This document shows positions 46,121 to 55,200 of a stretch of DNA of 64,000 nt, piece after piece. Below the pieces are notes generated by a model, which was given only the letters and a program-made list of their open reading frames with translations, was not told the DNA's origin and searched no databases. The stretch covers positions 1 to 64,000 of the forward strand of contig NZ_LJHV01000023.1 of NCBI RefSeq assembly GCF_001296025.1. The letters run 5' to 3'. Source of the stretch: Porphyrobacter sp. AAP60. Its GTDB lineage: Bacteria; Pseudomonadota; Alphaproteobacteria; Sphingomonadales; Sphingomonadaceae. A program made the translations under genes and the position numbers. Numbering within the stretch: position 1 is the stretch's first letter; every line of letters begins with the position of its first letter.

Positions 46121-47004
46121 GCCCCCGCTTCAGCCACTTCCTCGCCGTCGACTGGTCGGGCGCGAAAGGCGTGCGGCAAAAGGGGATAGCGCTGGCGCTG
46201 GCGCGGGCTGACGGCGGGCCGCCGGTGCTGGGCACCCCGCCCGATCCCAAGGGCTGGGCGCGCAGCGATGTGCTGGCCTTGCTGCGCGATCTGCCGGGGG
46301 CGACGCTGGTGGGCCTCGATCTCGGCATCGGCCTACCGTTCGCGGATGCTGGCGCCTTCTTTCCCGGTTGGGACGCCTCGCCCGCCGATGCCAGAGCGCT
46401 GTGGGCGCTGATCGACACGCTGTGCGCCGCAGACCCCAACCTTGAGGCTGGCGGGTTTGTCACCCACGCGCAGGCATCGCGCTATTTCCGCCACGGGCAA
46501 GGCGTGCAAGGCGACCGCTTCCTGCTTCCCGGCGCGGCGACCCGTGAAGGCCGTTTCCGCGTTGCCGAGGCAGCGCAGCGGGCGCAAGGCGTGCGGCCGG
46601 TCAGCAACTTCAACCTCGTCGGCGCGGCGCAGGTCGGCAAATCGAGCCTGACGGGGATGCGGATGCTCCACCGTCTGGCCGGCAAGGTGCCGGTGTGGCC
46701 GGTTGATCCGCTGCCGGAACAAGGTTCGGTCGTGACAGAAATCTACACCTCGGTCGCGGCGCGGCTGGGCGGGGTGAAAGGGGCGGCGACCAAGATCCGC
46801 AGCTTCGAGGCATTGAACGATGCGCTCGATCTGCTCGGCTCGCCGCCGGTCAGGGGCAGCGGCGCAATCGACGATCATTCCTCCGATGCGCTGCTGACCG
46901 CAGCATGGCTGCGCCGCGTACACACCAATGACGATCTGTGGCACCCGCCGGGCCTCACCGTTGAAGTGGAGCGAACAGAAGGGTGGACTTTCGGCGCGCT
47001 CTGA
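46117..47004 (+). CDS. Hypothetical protein, possible RNase H-fold (DUF429-like)
   Basis: The protein has 295 residues. The N-terminus HFLAVDWSGAKGVRQKGIALAL and the later LVGLDLGIGLPF and DDHSSDALLTAAWL place acidic residues on beta strands as in RNase H-fold predicted nucleases of the DUF429 type. This is a pattern-level guess. The GTG start overlaps the rarA stop, so translation is coupled to rarA. Confidence 0.6.
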   Translation: MSPRFSHFLAVDWSGAKGVRQKGIALALARADGGPPVLGTPPDPKGWARSDVLALLRDLPGATLVGLDLGIGLPFADAGAFFPGWDASPADARALWALIDTLCAADPNLEAGGFVTHAQASRYFRHGQGVQGDRFLLPGAATREGRFRVAEAAQRAQGVRPVSNFNLVGAAQVGKSSLTGMRMLHRLAGKVPVWPVDPLPEQGSVVTEIYTSVAARLGGVKGAATKIRSFEALNDALDLLGSPPVRGSGAIDDHSSDALLTAAWLRRVHTNDDLWHPPGLTVEVERTEGWTFGAL

Positions 47005-47026
47005 TACAATGGCGCCACCACGGTCA

Positions 47027-47102
<76 letters not shown>

Positions 47103-47155
47103 TTTTCCGTCCTGCTTTATTGCGGCCTTGGTCGAAGCGGGGGTTACCGCCAACC

Positions 47156-47548
47156 TTAACCATTGCGCCTGGCAAGAGCGATACCGGCAAGGTTTTGCCC
47201 GCGCTGTATCCATCTGACCCGTCTGGGTCGGCCATCCGCAGCTGCTGCTTCGAAGCGTGCGAGGTGGGCAGCGGCAGCGTCCGATCCGGGGCGTGAGGCG
47301 CCATTGACCAGCCGGACGACTTCCAGCGAATCGCCGATCAGATCGAAGTCCGCCTCCCCTAGAGATTGCGCGACCTGCAGCGCCATTTGCAGCGCCAGCC
47401 ATTCGGCATCGGTGTTTGTCCCGGTGCCGAGATCGTCGAAGAACCGGGCAGCGCCGCGCGCAACCACGGCGACCTCGATGACGCCGGGATTGGGGCGGCA
47501 ACCGCCATCGAAATAGACCTTGAGCCGTCGTGGTCGAACCGTCCGCAC
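47156..47548 (-). CDS. RNase HI-like protein missing the last catalytic aspartate
   Basis: The protein has 130 residues. The first Asp (VYFDGGCRPNPG), the Glu (NTDAEWLALQMAL) and second Asp (LIGDSLEVV) of RNase HI are present. The C-terminal motif, normally NxxAD, reads QNLAGIALARR, so the fourth acidic ligand is absent. Activity may be lost or altered. It is the last gene after pcs-mcr-accA, 10 bases past accA. Confidence 0.75.
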   Translation of the reverse strand: MRTVRPRRLKVYFDGGCRPNPGVIEVAVVARGAARFFDDLGTGTNTDAEWLALQMALQVAQSLGEADFDLIGDSLEVVRLVNGASRPGSDAAAAHLARFEAAAADGRPRRVRWIQRGQNLAGIALARRNG

Positions 47549-47558
47549 GGTTCGCCTC

Positions 47559-48485
47559 TTATCCCAGTTTGAGGAAAAAGTCCTCGCGCTCGCGCCGCAG
47601 TTCCGCTGGCGTCAGCGCTGCCAGCCCGTCCAGTTCTCCCCGCATTGCCAGTGCCAATCGCTTGACCATCGCATCCGGATCACGGTGCGCGCCGCCGGTT
47701 GGCTCGTAGACGATGCGGTGGATCACACCGAGTTTCAGCAAGTCGCCCGCCGTCACCCGCATGGCTTCGGCAGCGCTCGCAGCCTGCCCGGCACTGCGCC
47801 ACAGGATCGAGGCGCAGCCTTCGGGCGAGATCACCGAATAGACCGCATGTTCGCACATCAACACGCGGTTCGCAGCCGCCAGCGCTACCGCGCCGCCCGA
47901 TCCGCCCTCGCCGATGATCACCGCTATAAGGGGCACGCCCAGGCCCAGACACGCCTCGGTCGAACGGGCAATGGCTTCTGCCTGCCCGCGTGCTTCGGCA
48001 TCCACGCCGGGGAAAGCGCCGGGAGTATCGACCAGCGTGATGACCGGCAGACCGAAACGATCCGCCAGTTCCATCAGCCGCATCGCCTTGCGGTAACCTT
48101 CGGGCCGGGCCATGCCGAAATTGTGGTGGATGCGGGTGGTGGTGTCCTCGCCCTTCACATGGCCGATCACCACCACCTTGCGCCCTTCGAACCGCGCAAA
48201 CCCGCCGATGATCGCGTGATCATCACCGAACACGCGGTCGCCTGCGATGGGCAGAAAGTCGGTGAACAGCCCCGCGACCAGCCGTTCGAACCGCGGGCGC
48301 TGCGGGTGACGTGCGACCAGCGTACGTTCCCACGGGGTAAGGCGCGCATAGGTATCCGCCAGCAGCTTGCCCGCACGCTCTTGCAGCATCCGCGCTTCCT
48401 CGGTGCTCTCGGGCAAGGCCGCGAGTTCAGCGACATGCTTGTCGAGCGCCTCGATCGGCTTTTCGAACGGCAGGTACTGGATCAC
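47559..48485 (-). CDS. accA: Acetyl-CoA carboxylase carboxyltransferase subunit alpha
   Basis: With AccD it transfers CO2 from carboxybiotin to acetyl-CoA, giving malonyl-CoA. The 308-residue protein opens with FEKPIEALDKHVAELAAL and carries the crotonase-fold core RRPRFERLVAGLFTDFLP-type block, VVIGHVKGEDTTTRIHHNFGMARPEGYRKAMRLM, LPVITLVDTPGAFPGVDAEARGQAEAI and IGEGGSGGAVALA. GTG start. It lies 16 bases after mcr, so the malonyl-CoA supplier and consumer are likely coexpressed. Confidence 0.96.
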   Translation of the reverse strand: MIQYLPFEKPIEALDKHVAELAALPESTEEARMLQERAGKLLADTYARLTPWERTLVARHPQRPRFERLVAGLFTDFLPIAGDRVFGDDHAIIGGFARFEGRKVVVIGHVKGEDTTTRIHHNFGMARPEGYRKAMRLMELADRFGLPVITLVDTPGAFPGVDAEARGQAEAIARSTEACLGLGVPLIAVIIGEGGSGGAVALAAANRVLMCEHAVYSVISPEGCASILWRSAGQAASAAEAMRVTAGDLLKLGVIHRIVYEPTGGAHRDPDAMVKRLALAMRGELDGLAALTPAELRREREDFFLKLG

Positions 48486-48501
48486 CGCCCCTGCGCTCCG
48501 G

Positions 48502-51500
48502 TCAAACCGTCATCGACATGCCGCGATAGATCCGCGCCCGATAGCGCGAATCCTCCGCGTCCGGCAGCGGTGCGCCGACCAGCAACACCGCACGGGCGAA
48601 GCGCCGCACCTCTTCCAGATGCTCGTCGAGATCGCGCGGTTCTTCGGACTGCACGCGGCGCGTCAGGTTGATCTGGTTGACCGGCACATCATGCACCAAC
48701 CGCTCGTTCTCGACCGCCAGCGTCGCGGTGAAAGCGTGAAGCGTGGTCTTGATGAAGTTCGCCAGCGCAAAGGCCGGGGACTTGTCGCCCATCGGCACAT
48801 CGGGCGAGGTCAGCACCAACTGGCAATCATCATACAGCGACGCACGGCGGGCGATGCGGAAATGATGGGTGAGGTTATCGGAGACCACCTGCCGGAATTC
48901 GTCGGGGGTGAGAGGGTCGGCCGCATCGAACAGCTTGCCGGGGAGCGCTGCGAACGGTGTTGAAAGGATCGTGGTGGGTTTGCCCCACTGGACAATCGCC
49001 GCATCCATCGCCGCTTCGATGTCGTCACCCGCCACCAGCGAGGTCAGCGCGTCCGCGCTGTCGCCTTCCAGCTGGGCCTTGATCGCGTCAAAGCCCTCCG
49101 CCGTGCGGCTGACCAGCACCACGCGGGCGACATGGCAATCCTCGATAAAAGCACGTGCTGTTTCAGCGAGGTAATCGACGAGATGTTCGCCGATGATCCA
49201 CACCGTCTTCCCGCGCATCTGGTCAAGCCGTTCCTGCTTGGGGCTGCCGAACAATTCGCGTTCGGTCGTCGAGCGTTCGACCGAAAGCCCCCCCGAAGGC
49301 ATGAAGGTTTCGCCCGACACAGCGCGGTCAGCCAGGAAGAACACCGTCGCCTGCGCCACGTCGATCTCGGTCGGCATCTTGCCGAGGTAGAGTTTGGAAA
49401 GCACCCCGGTGCCCACCTTCTTGGCCTCGACCGCGATCTTGTCGGCCGGCAGGAAAGGCGCGTTTTCAGGCGGGACGCGCAGCAACCAGTCGGCGTCGGC
49501 CTCGGGCGTGGCCGGACGATCAGCCCATTCGGGCGCATCGAGAAAATAGCCGCCCTGCCGCAGCCGCCCGACCAGCGCAGCGGCAATCGCGGGTGTCAGC
49601 AGATACCGATCCCAGCTGCACTCCCCGTCGCCTTCGCGCGCGCAGGCCAGCGCCAATTCGCGCAATTCGCGCGGGTTGTTGGTATCGTGGCTCATCTTGA
49701 CGGTATCGTTGCGGGCGAGCCGCGCCAGTACCGCTTCAACCCGCACCCCGCGCCGCAGCGCCTTGACAGTGGCGGCGTGAACCGCGTTCAGGCGCTTGTT
49801 TTCAAGGATCAGTTTGCCGCGCCGTTCGAACAATCCGGGCTTGCCGCCGGTGCCTGACAGGCGGTCACCATCGACCGGGCCGGGGGCAATCGCGTTGAAC
49901 TGCACTTCGGGGCCGAGGTAACGCGCCATGCTTTCCACCATCGCCCGCTGGCCGGATTTCGACACAGCGTAATCGGCGCGGTTGGGATAGGCGACCGCGA
50001 GATATTTCTCGCCGCCGAAATAGGACGAGACATTGAGGATATATCCCGATCCTTGCGCCTTCATCAGCGGCGCGACGTGGTGCATCAGGAAGTAATTCGA
50101 CACCAGGTTCGCATCGAGCGTGTAGTTCCAGGCATCGACCCCCATGTCGACAACCATGTCCTCCGCGCCCGCAACGCCTGCATTGTTGATCAGGTAATCG
50201 ATCCGCCCGAAGGCCTTCAGCGTCGCATCCACTGCGCCCTTGAGGCTGTCGAAATTGCTGACATCGACATTGGCGAGCGTCTGCACGCGGCGTTCGACTC
50301 CGGAAAAGCCGATGTCTTCCAGCTCCGACACGATCCGCGCGCGGGCGACTGCGAGTTCGCTTTCGCGCCGGGCAACCATCATCACCCTGCCGCCTGCCAG
50401 CGCGAGCAAACGCGCCACCTGTCCGCCGATCCCGGCCGAACCGCCGGTGATCAGCGCCACCTTGCCCAGATGCAGGCCGGTGATGTTTTCGCTGAAGCCC
50501 GGCATCGCCTTTCTCGCGCCTGTCGCCTCGCCGATATTGCCGGGGACGTAGAGCGTGATTTCACCCAGCTTGCTTTCCTTCAGCAGGATGCGCGCGGCAT
50601 GGCCTGCGGTGAAGCGGATGTTCTCGGCTTCGGTATTGGTGAAGCGCACGATCTGGTTGCCCCATTCCGCTTGCCGACGACGCCCATGCGCGGTGTCGAT
50701 CGCGCTTTCGTCGCGCCAGATGCGGATCAGCTGTTCGGTCGCGGCGCGCAGGATGTGGGCGTAGATGTCGCCTTTCCCGTCGCTGGCGTGGCTGACGAAA
50801 ACGAAGCGCGGCGGTTGCAGCAGATTGTCGTGGCGTTTCCAGTACCGGCTCATGGTCCGGGCCAGCGCCATGCTGCCTGCCAGTTCGGAATCCATCATCG
50901 CTTCGATCACGGAATCGTCTGCTTCGGTGAGCGCGCCGCTGAGTTCGCCTGCGCCCAGCATCGGCAGGAACAATGCGCCGCTGATCGGCGTGCCGCCCTT
51001 CGTGTAATCCTCGAGCGCGGCTTCCATTGCGCCTGCGTCTTTGCGGTTGAAGCGGATGATGGTGAGGTCGCCTTCCACTCCCATCGCCTTGCAGCGCTTT
51101 TCAGCGATGGCGACATCGGCTGCACGCGGCAGGCCAAGCACAACCGCTGCCCCGCAGGCCAATTGCACCTGCGCGATTTCCAGCGCCTCTTCAAAATTGT
51201 CGCCCGCCGCGATCAGCACGGCGAGGCCGGTGCCGTCCATCGAACGCATGGTCGGGCGTGCGAGGTAGGTTGCGCGCTCTTCCTTGCGCACGGTCATGCC
51301 GTGGGTGACTTCGAAATCGTGGCCGTTGTAGGCAGCGCTCTCATCGCTGCCGAGGAACACGCAAGTGGTGGCGATATCGGTTGGCGTGGGGAAGGTTTTG
51401 GCCTTGTCGTTCCCGCCAGTGGCGCGCTCCAGGCTCATCATGTCGAAGAATTGCGTGGCGGTGGTGCCCGCTTCATCGCCGCGCGCAGAATCCATTGCGG

Positions 51501-52185
51501 CGAAAACGTTGCGGATGCGCTCGCTCTCGATCGGGCCGGGATAGACGAGGTTCACGCGGATGCCGCGCCCGCCGAGTTCAAGGCTGAGTTCGCGGCTCCA
51601 CGCGTTCATCGCCGCCTTGGGGACGACATAGGCGGCGCGCGCGTAATAGGGCGTGCGGCTGAAAATGGTCGATACGTTGATGATCGACCCGCCTTCGGGG
51701 ATATGCGGCGCCGCGGCGCGCGCGACGTTGAAGGCGACACCGAAGATGTTGCGCAGCGCATCACCCACGGTTTCGCTGTCGGTGCTGCCCTGCTTCTGGA
51801 GCGCGCCGAGTTCTTCCGCCGAAAGGGGCAGACTCTCGATCGGCTGCTTCGGGCCTGCCGAACCAGCATTGTTCACCAGAATGTCGATCCGCCCGAACTT
51901 GGCGACCACTTCGGCGATCGCAGCGCGGACGGAAGCGATATCGCCACCATCCAGCGCGACAGTGGCGATGCGCGCAGGGTCTGCTCCAGTCGCCTTGATC
52001 AGCGCCTCGGCAGCAGCGGCCGTGCGATCAGGCGTGCGGCCTGTCATCACCACGGTTGCGCCTTCTGCAAGGTAATGCGTGACAATATGACCACCCAGAT
52101 TGCCCGCCGCACCGGTGACAACAGCGATTTTGCCGGCAAGGCGGCCGGTGGTGGTTTGGGCAGACGCAGCTTCAGACTTGGCCAC
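48502..52185 (-). CDS. mcr: Bifunctional malonyl-CoA reductase (malonyl-CoA to 3-hydroxypropionate)
   Basis: The protein has 1227 residues, matching the roughly 1220-residue Chloroflexus enzyme. The N-terminal SDR unit (about 15-330) has VTGAAGNLGGHI and catalytic AYVVPKAAM near residue 185; in the family it reduces malonate semialdehyde to 3-hydroxypropionate. The C-terminal unit (about 570-830) has ITGGSAGIGGQVARLLALAGG and DYAVSKSGQRAM near 740; it reduces malonyl-CoA to the semialdehyde. Each half carries a further SDR-like region. Both reactions use NADPH in the family. GTG start with GAGGAG. Sits between pcs and accA on one strand. Confidence 0.95.
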   Translation of the reverse strand: MAKSEAASAQTTTGRLAGKIAVVTGAAGNLGGHIVTHYLAEGATVVMTGRTPDRTAAAAEALIKATGADPARIATVALDGGDIASVRAAIAEVVAKFGRIDILVNNAGSAGPKQPIESLPLSAEELGALQKQGSTDSETVGDALRNIFGVAFNVARAAAPHIPEGGSIINVSTIFSRTPYYARAAYVVPKAAMNAWSRELSLELGGRGIRVNLVYPGPIESERIRNVFAAMDSARGDEAGTTATQFFDMMSLERATGGNDKAKTFPTPTDIATTCVFLGSDESAAYNGHDFEVTHGMTVRKEERATYLARPTMRSMDGTGLAVLIAAGDNFEEALEIAQVQLACGAAVVLGLPRAADVAIAEKRCKAMGVEGDLTIIRFNRKDAGAMEAALEDYTKGGTPISGALFLPMLGAGELSGALTEADDSVIEAMMDSELAGSMALARTMSRYWKRHDNLLQPPRFVFVSHASDGKGDIYAHILRAATEQLIRIWRDESAIDTAHGRRRQAEWGNQIVRFTNTEAENIRFTAGHAARILLKESKLGEITLYVPGNIGEATGARKAMPGFSENITGLHLGKVALITGGSAGIGGQVARLLALAGGRVMMVARRESELAVARARIVSELEDIGFSGVERRVQTLANVDVSNFDSLKGAVDATLKAFGRIDYLINNAGVAGAEDMVVDMGVDAWNYTLDANLVSNYFLMHHVAPLMKAQGSGYILNVSSYFGGEKYLAVAYPNRADYAVSKSGQRAMVESMARYLGPEVQFNAIAPGPVDGDRLSGTGGKPGLFERRGKLILENKRLNAVHAATVKALRRGVRVEAVLARLARNDTVKMSHDTNNPRELRELALACAREGDGECSWDRYLLTPAIAAALVGRLRQGGYFLDAPEWADRPATPEADADWLLRVPPENAPFLPADKIAVEAKKVGTGVLSKLYLGKMPTEIDVAQATVFFLADRAVSGETFMPSGGLSVERSTTERELFGSPKQERLDQMRGKTVWIIGEHLVDYLAETARAFIEDCHVARVVLVSRTAEGFDAIKAQLEGDSADALTSLVAGDDIEAAMDAAIVQWGKPTTILSTPFAALPGKLFDAADPLTPDEFRQVVSDNLTHHFRIARRASLYDDCQLVLTSPDVPMGDKSPAFALANFIKTTLHAFTATLAVENERLVHDVPVNQINLTRRVQSEEPRDLDEHLEEVRRFARAVLLVGAPLPDAEDSRYRARIYRGMSMTV

Positions 52186-52202
52186 AGCACTCTCCTCACA
52201 AA

Positions 52203-52229
52203 ATTATAATGCAAGCGCATCTGGCTTGC
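52203..52229 (-). promoter_or_regulatory. Possible mcr promoter element and dyad
   Basis: In the 104-base pcs-mcr gap a perfect -10 hexamer TATAAT (52203-52208 on the plus strand as ATTATA) lies beside an inverted repeat GCAAGC/GCTTGC with a seven-base spacer (52211-52229). No good -35 is seen at 16-18 bases, and the leader would be only about 11 bases, so an activator-dependent promoter or coincidence are both possible. Confidence 0.35.
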
Positions 52230-52289
52230 CGGTTCGTTCAAACCCTGGGGAGGAGAGCTAAGAACGTTTCAAAAAGCGCAACGCTGGGA

Positions 52290-55200
52290 TCAGCCGTCCG
52301 GTTCCCCGGATGTGCCCGCCGCCGCCAGTGCCGCCCACGCTTCGAGCAAGGCATCGCGGCTGCGCAGGCCCATTTCGGGTAGCGCGTGATTGACGACATA
52401 AGTCGATCCGGTGTGCCGGTTCTCCCACATCGCCTGATGCGCTTCGGGCAATTCATCCCAAGCGACCACCTGCGGCTCTGTCACTTCGAGCAGTCCGGCC
52501 GCGATCATGTCGTTCATGCGTGCAACTTCATAGGCGTTGCACAAGTGGGTGCCGAGGATGCTTGCGGTCGGCATCAGGATTGCACGCTGCCGCGTCCAGA
52601 CCTGCGGCGCGTAAAAGGTGAAGCGGCAGCCGGTCAGATCCTCGGCGAAGATCACACGGCCGGTGAAAGGCTTCACCAGTGAGGTCGAGATGCCGAGCGT
52701 GTCCTGCCCTGCCCGCTCAAACACCAGATCGGGGTTGCCACGCGGATTGTCGGACGATCGCAGAATTTTGCCCACCGCCGAACCGAAGGGCTTCATCACG
52801 CGATCCTGATAATCGCGCACTGCCGCCTTGAAGACCTCGATATCCGCTTTCGCATCGGGCAGCCGCGGCATGGTGTCGGGCCAGTAGAAATTCGCGCCTT
52901 CGCGCCGCCGGATCGCTTCCAGGCTGACAATGCCTTCGATCGCATCCTCCAACCCCAGCGATTGCAGGAATTCGCGCTGGCCATCGGTGGTGGTGGCGAT
53001 CACGCTGCGGGCGTTGAACCGGCGGGCGGCCTCGATCATTTGCAGCCCGGTTTCATCGAGCAGTTCCTTGCTGCCCGGCCCGTAGTAAATCAATACCGCC
53101 TCGCCGCCCCGCAGCGCGGCGCGGCGGAGCATATCTTCGGGTGTGGCCGTGCCCGGCTTGCCCATGAAGCTGAAGTGATAGCCCGATGACGCGCCGTAGA
53201 AAGCGAGCGTGCCGCCTTCGGCCAGCAATTGGAAGCTGCGCGGGAAGGCCGTCTCGCCCGCATGGCTGACGACATAATCAGCCAGCTTGCCGCCGTTCAG
53301 CGCCTTGTATTCCTCGACCAGCGGCGCGCCTGCGGCCTCCCATGCTTGCGCCTCGGAAGCATCTTCCGGCACAACCGAATAGAGATCGGCGAAGCGCGCA
53401 TCCTTGCGGTTGATCGCGCCGACCGCGCCCTGCACATCGGTAATGAAGCTGGCGCGTTCTTCCGAGGACACCAGCCCCGTCACCTGCAATCCGGTGCGCA
53501 CCGAAGACCGCAACGCGTCCAGCCCCGTCCCCGTCGCCGCGCCCTCGACGAACAGCGTCCGCCCCGGTGCAATCTGCAAAGTGGTGAACAGGCAGCGCGC
53601 AATCGTGCCGAGGTTCAGCACATAGCTGCCCGCCTGTTCCAGCGTCAGATCGGGCGGCAGCTTGTGCATCTGCGGCGCCTGCACCGTCAGGAACTGCGCG
53701 TGGCTGCCGGTTTCGGTCTCGTAGCCCTGGATCGAGAAATCGGCATACATCGGATCATTGCCGACCAGCGGGCTGAGGAGATCGTTAGTCCCCGAATAGA
53801 CCGTCACCAGATCGCCGACCTTGATCCGCCCCTGCGCCCGCGTCTCGGACCCCAGCGCCGCGACCAGCGCGATGCCGCCCGATCCGGTGATCTGCACGTC
53901 TTCCTCATGGGAATCGAAGGGCGATACGGGGATGCCCGTCAGCGCCCAGATGTCGTTGAAGTTGACCTCGCTCGTCAGCATGTAGAGCAGCGCTTCGTTG
54001 GGTGCAGGCTCCGGCACCGCGACGATCAATTCTTTCTCGTGGCTCGCCGGAGGGCCAAACCGGGGGCTCCCGGTGTCGGGATCGCGGGCGATGCCGAAAG
54101 CATATTGGTGGCGCGGGATCGGGGTCACGCCCGGATAGAAGGGCGCGCCAACTGGCAGCAGATCGCCTGCCGCCTCAAGCGCTTGCGCGCGCATTTCATG
54201 CTCGGCATCGATCCACACACCGTCGCGCCGCACCGGGAGCGGGGGCGCAACCTTGTCCATAAATTGCCGGATACCGGTCTTGCCGCCGTCAGGATCGACG
54301 ATCGCATCGGCGAACAGCGCGGCTTCCTTGGCAAGCCCGGCGGTGATGCCCTGTTCAAGGCCGACACGCACCGCTTCCAGCGCGCGCTTGCCCGCACCGC
54401 CGCGTCCGGCCCAGTCGAGCTGACGCAGAACGCGCTGGAGGAAATCGTCCTGCATCACGGTATCGAGTCTGACGCCCGCCGCCGTGTCCCAGCGCGCCGC
54501 CGCTGCCTGCCGTTCGGCAAAGGCTGCCCCCAGCGGGCTTTCTTCGCCATGCTTCACATAATCGCGCACTGCTGCGTGGGCGGCCGAGAGCGCATCCGCC
54601 GCGCCGCTCACCAGCTCGTCAACGAAACCCATGGCTTCGGCGGCATCGACATCAATGCTGCGCCCGCCGAGGATCAGGTCGAGCGCATCGCGCAGGCCCT
54701 CGTCCCCGCGCCGGTCGATCAGCAGGCGCGGCAAGCGTTGCGTGCCGCCATAACCGGGCAGCAGGCGCAGGCGGATCTCGGGCTGGCCGAACCGCGCCAC
54801 AGGCTCGGCAATGCGGTAGTGGCAGGCGAGCGCGAATTCCATGCCCCCGCCCAACGCCACGCCCTGCACCGCCGCGACGCAGGGCTTGCCCATGCGTTCG
54901 ATCGTGCGGAAGGCAAGGTGCGCGTTGTTGGGCAGCACCAGCGCTTCTTCGCGGGTGTGGATTTCCTCCAGCATCTGGCGAATGTCAGCACCGGCAACGA
55001 AGGACGATGTGCCTTCGCCAGTGAACACCACAGCGACCACATTGGGATCGCGTGCCAGCGTCGACGTGACCAGCACCAACTCGTCAATCGCCCGTTCGTT
55101 GAGCGCGTTGACCGGCGGGTTGGTGACAGTGACAGTCGCCACCTGCTTGCCTGGGGCCACGGTGTTGTACTGGATCAGGAAATACCGGTGGCGGTCGAAC

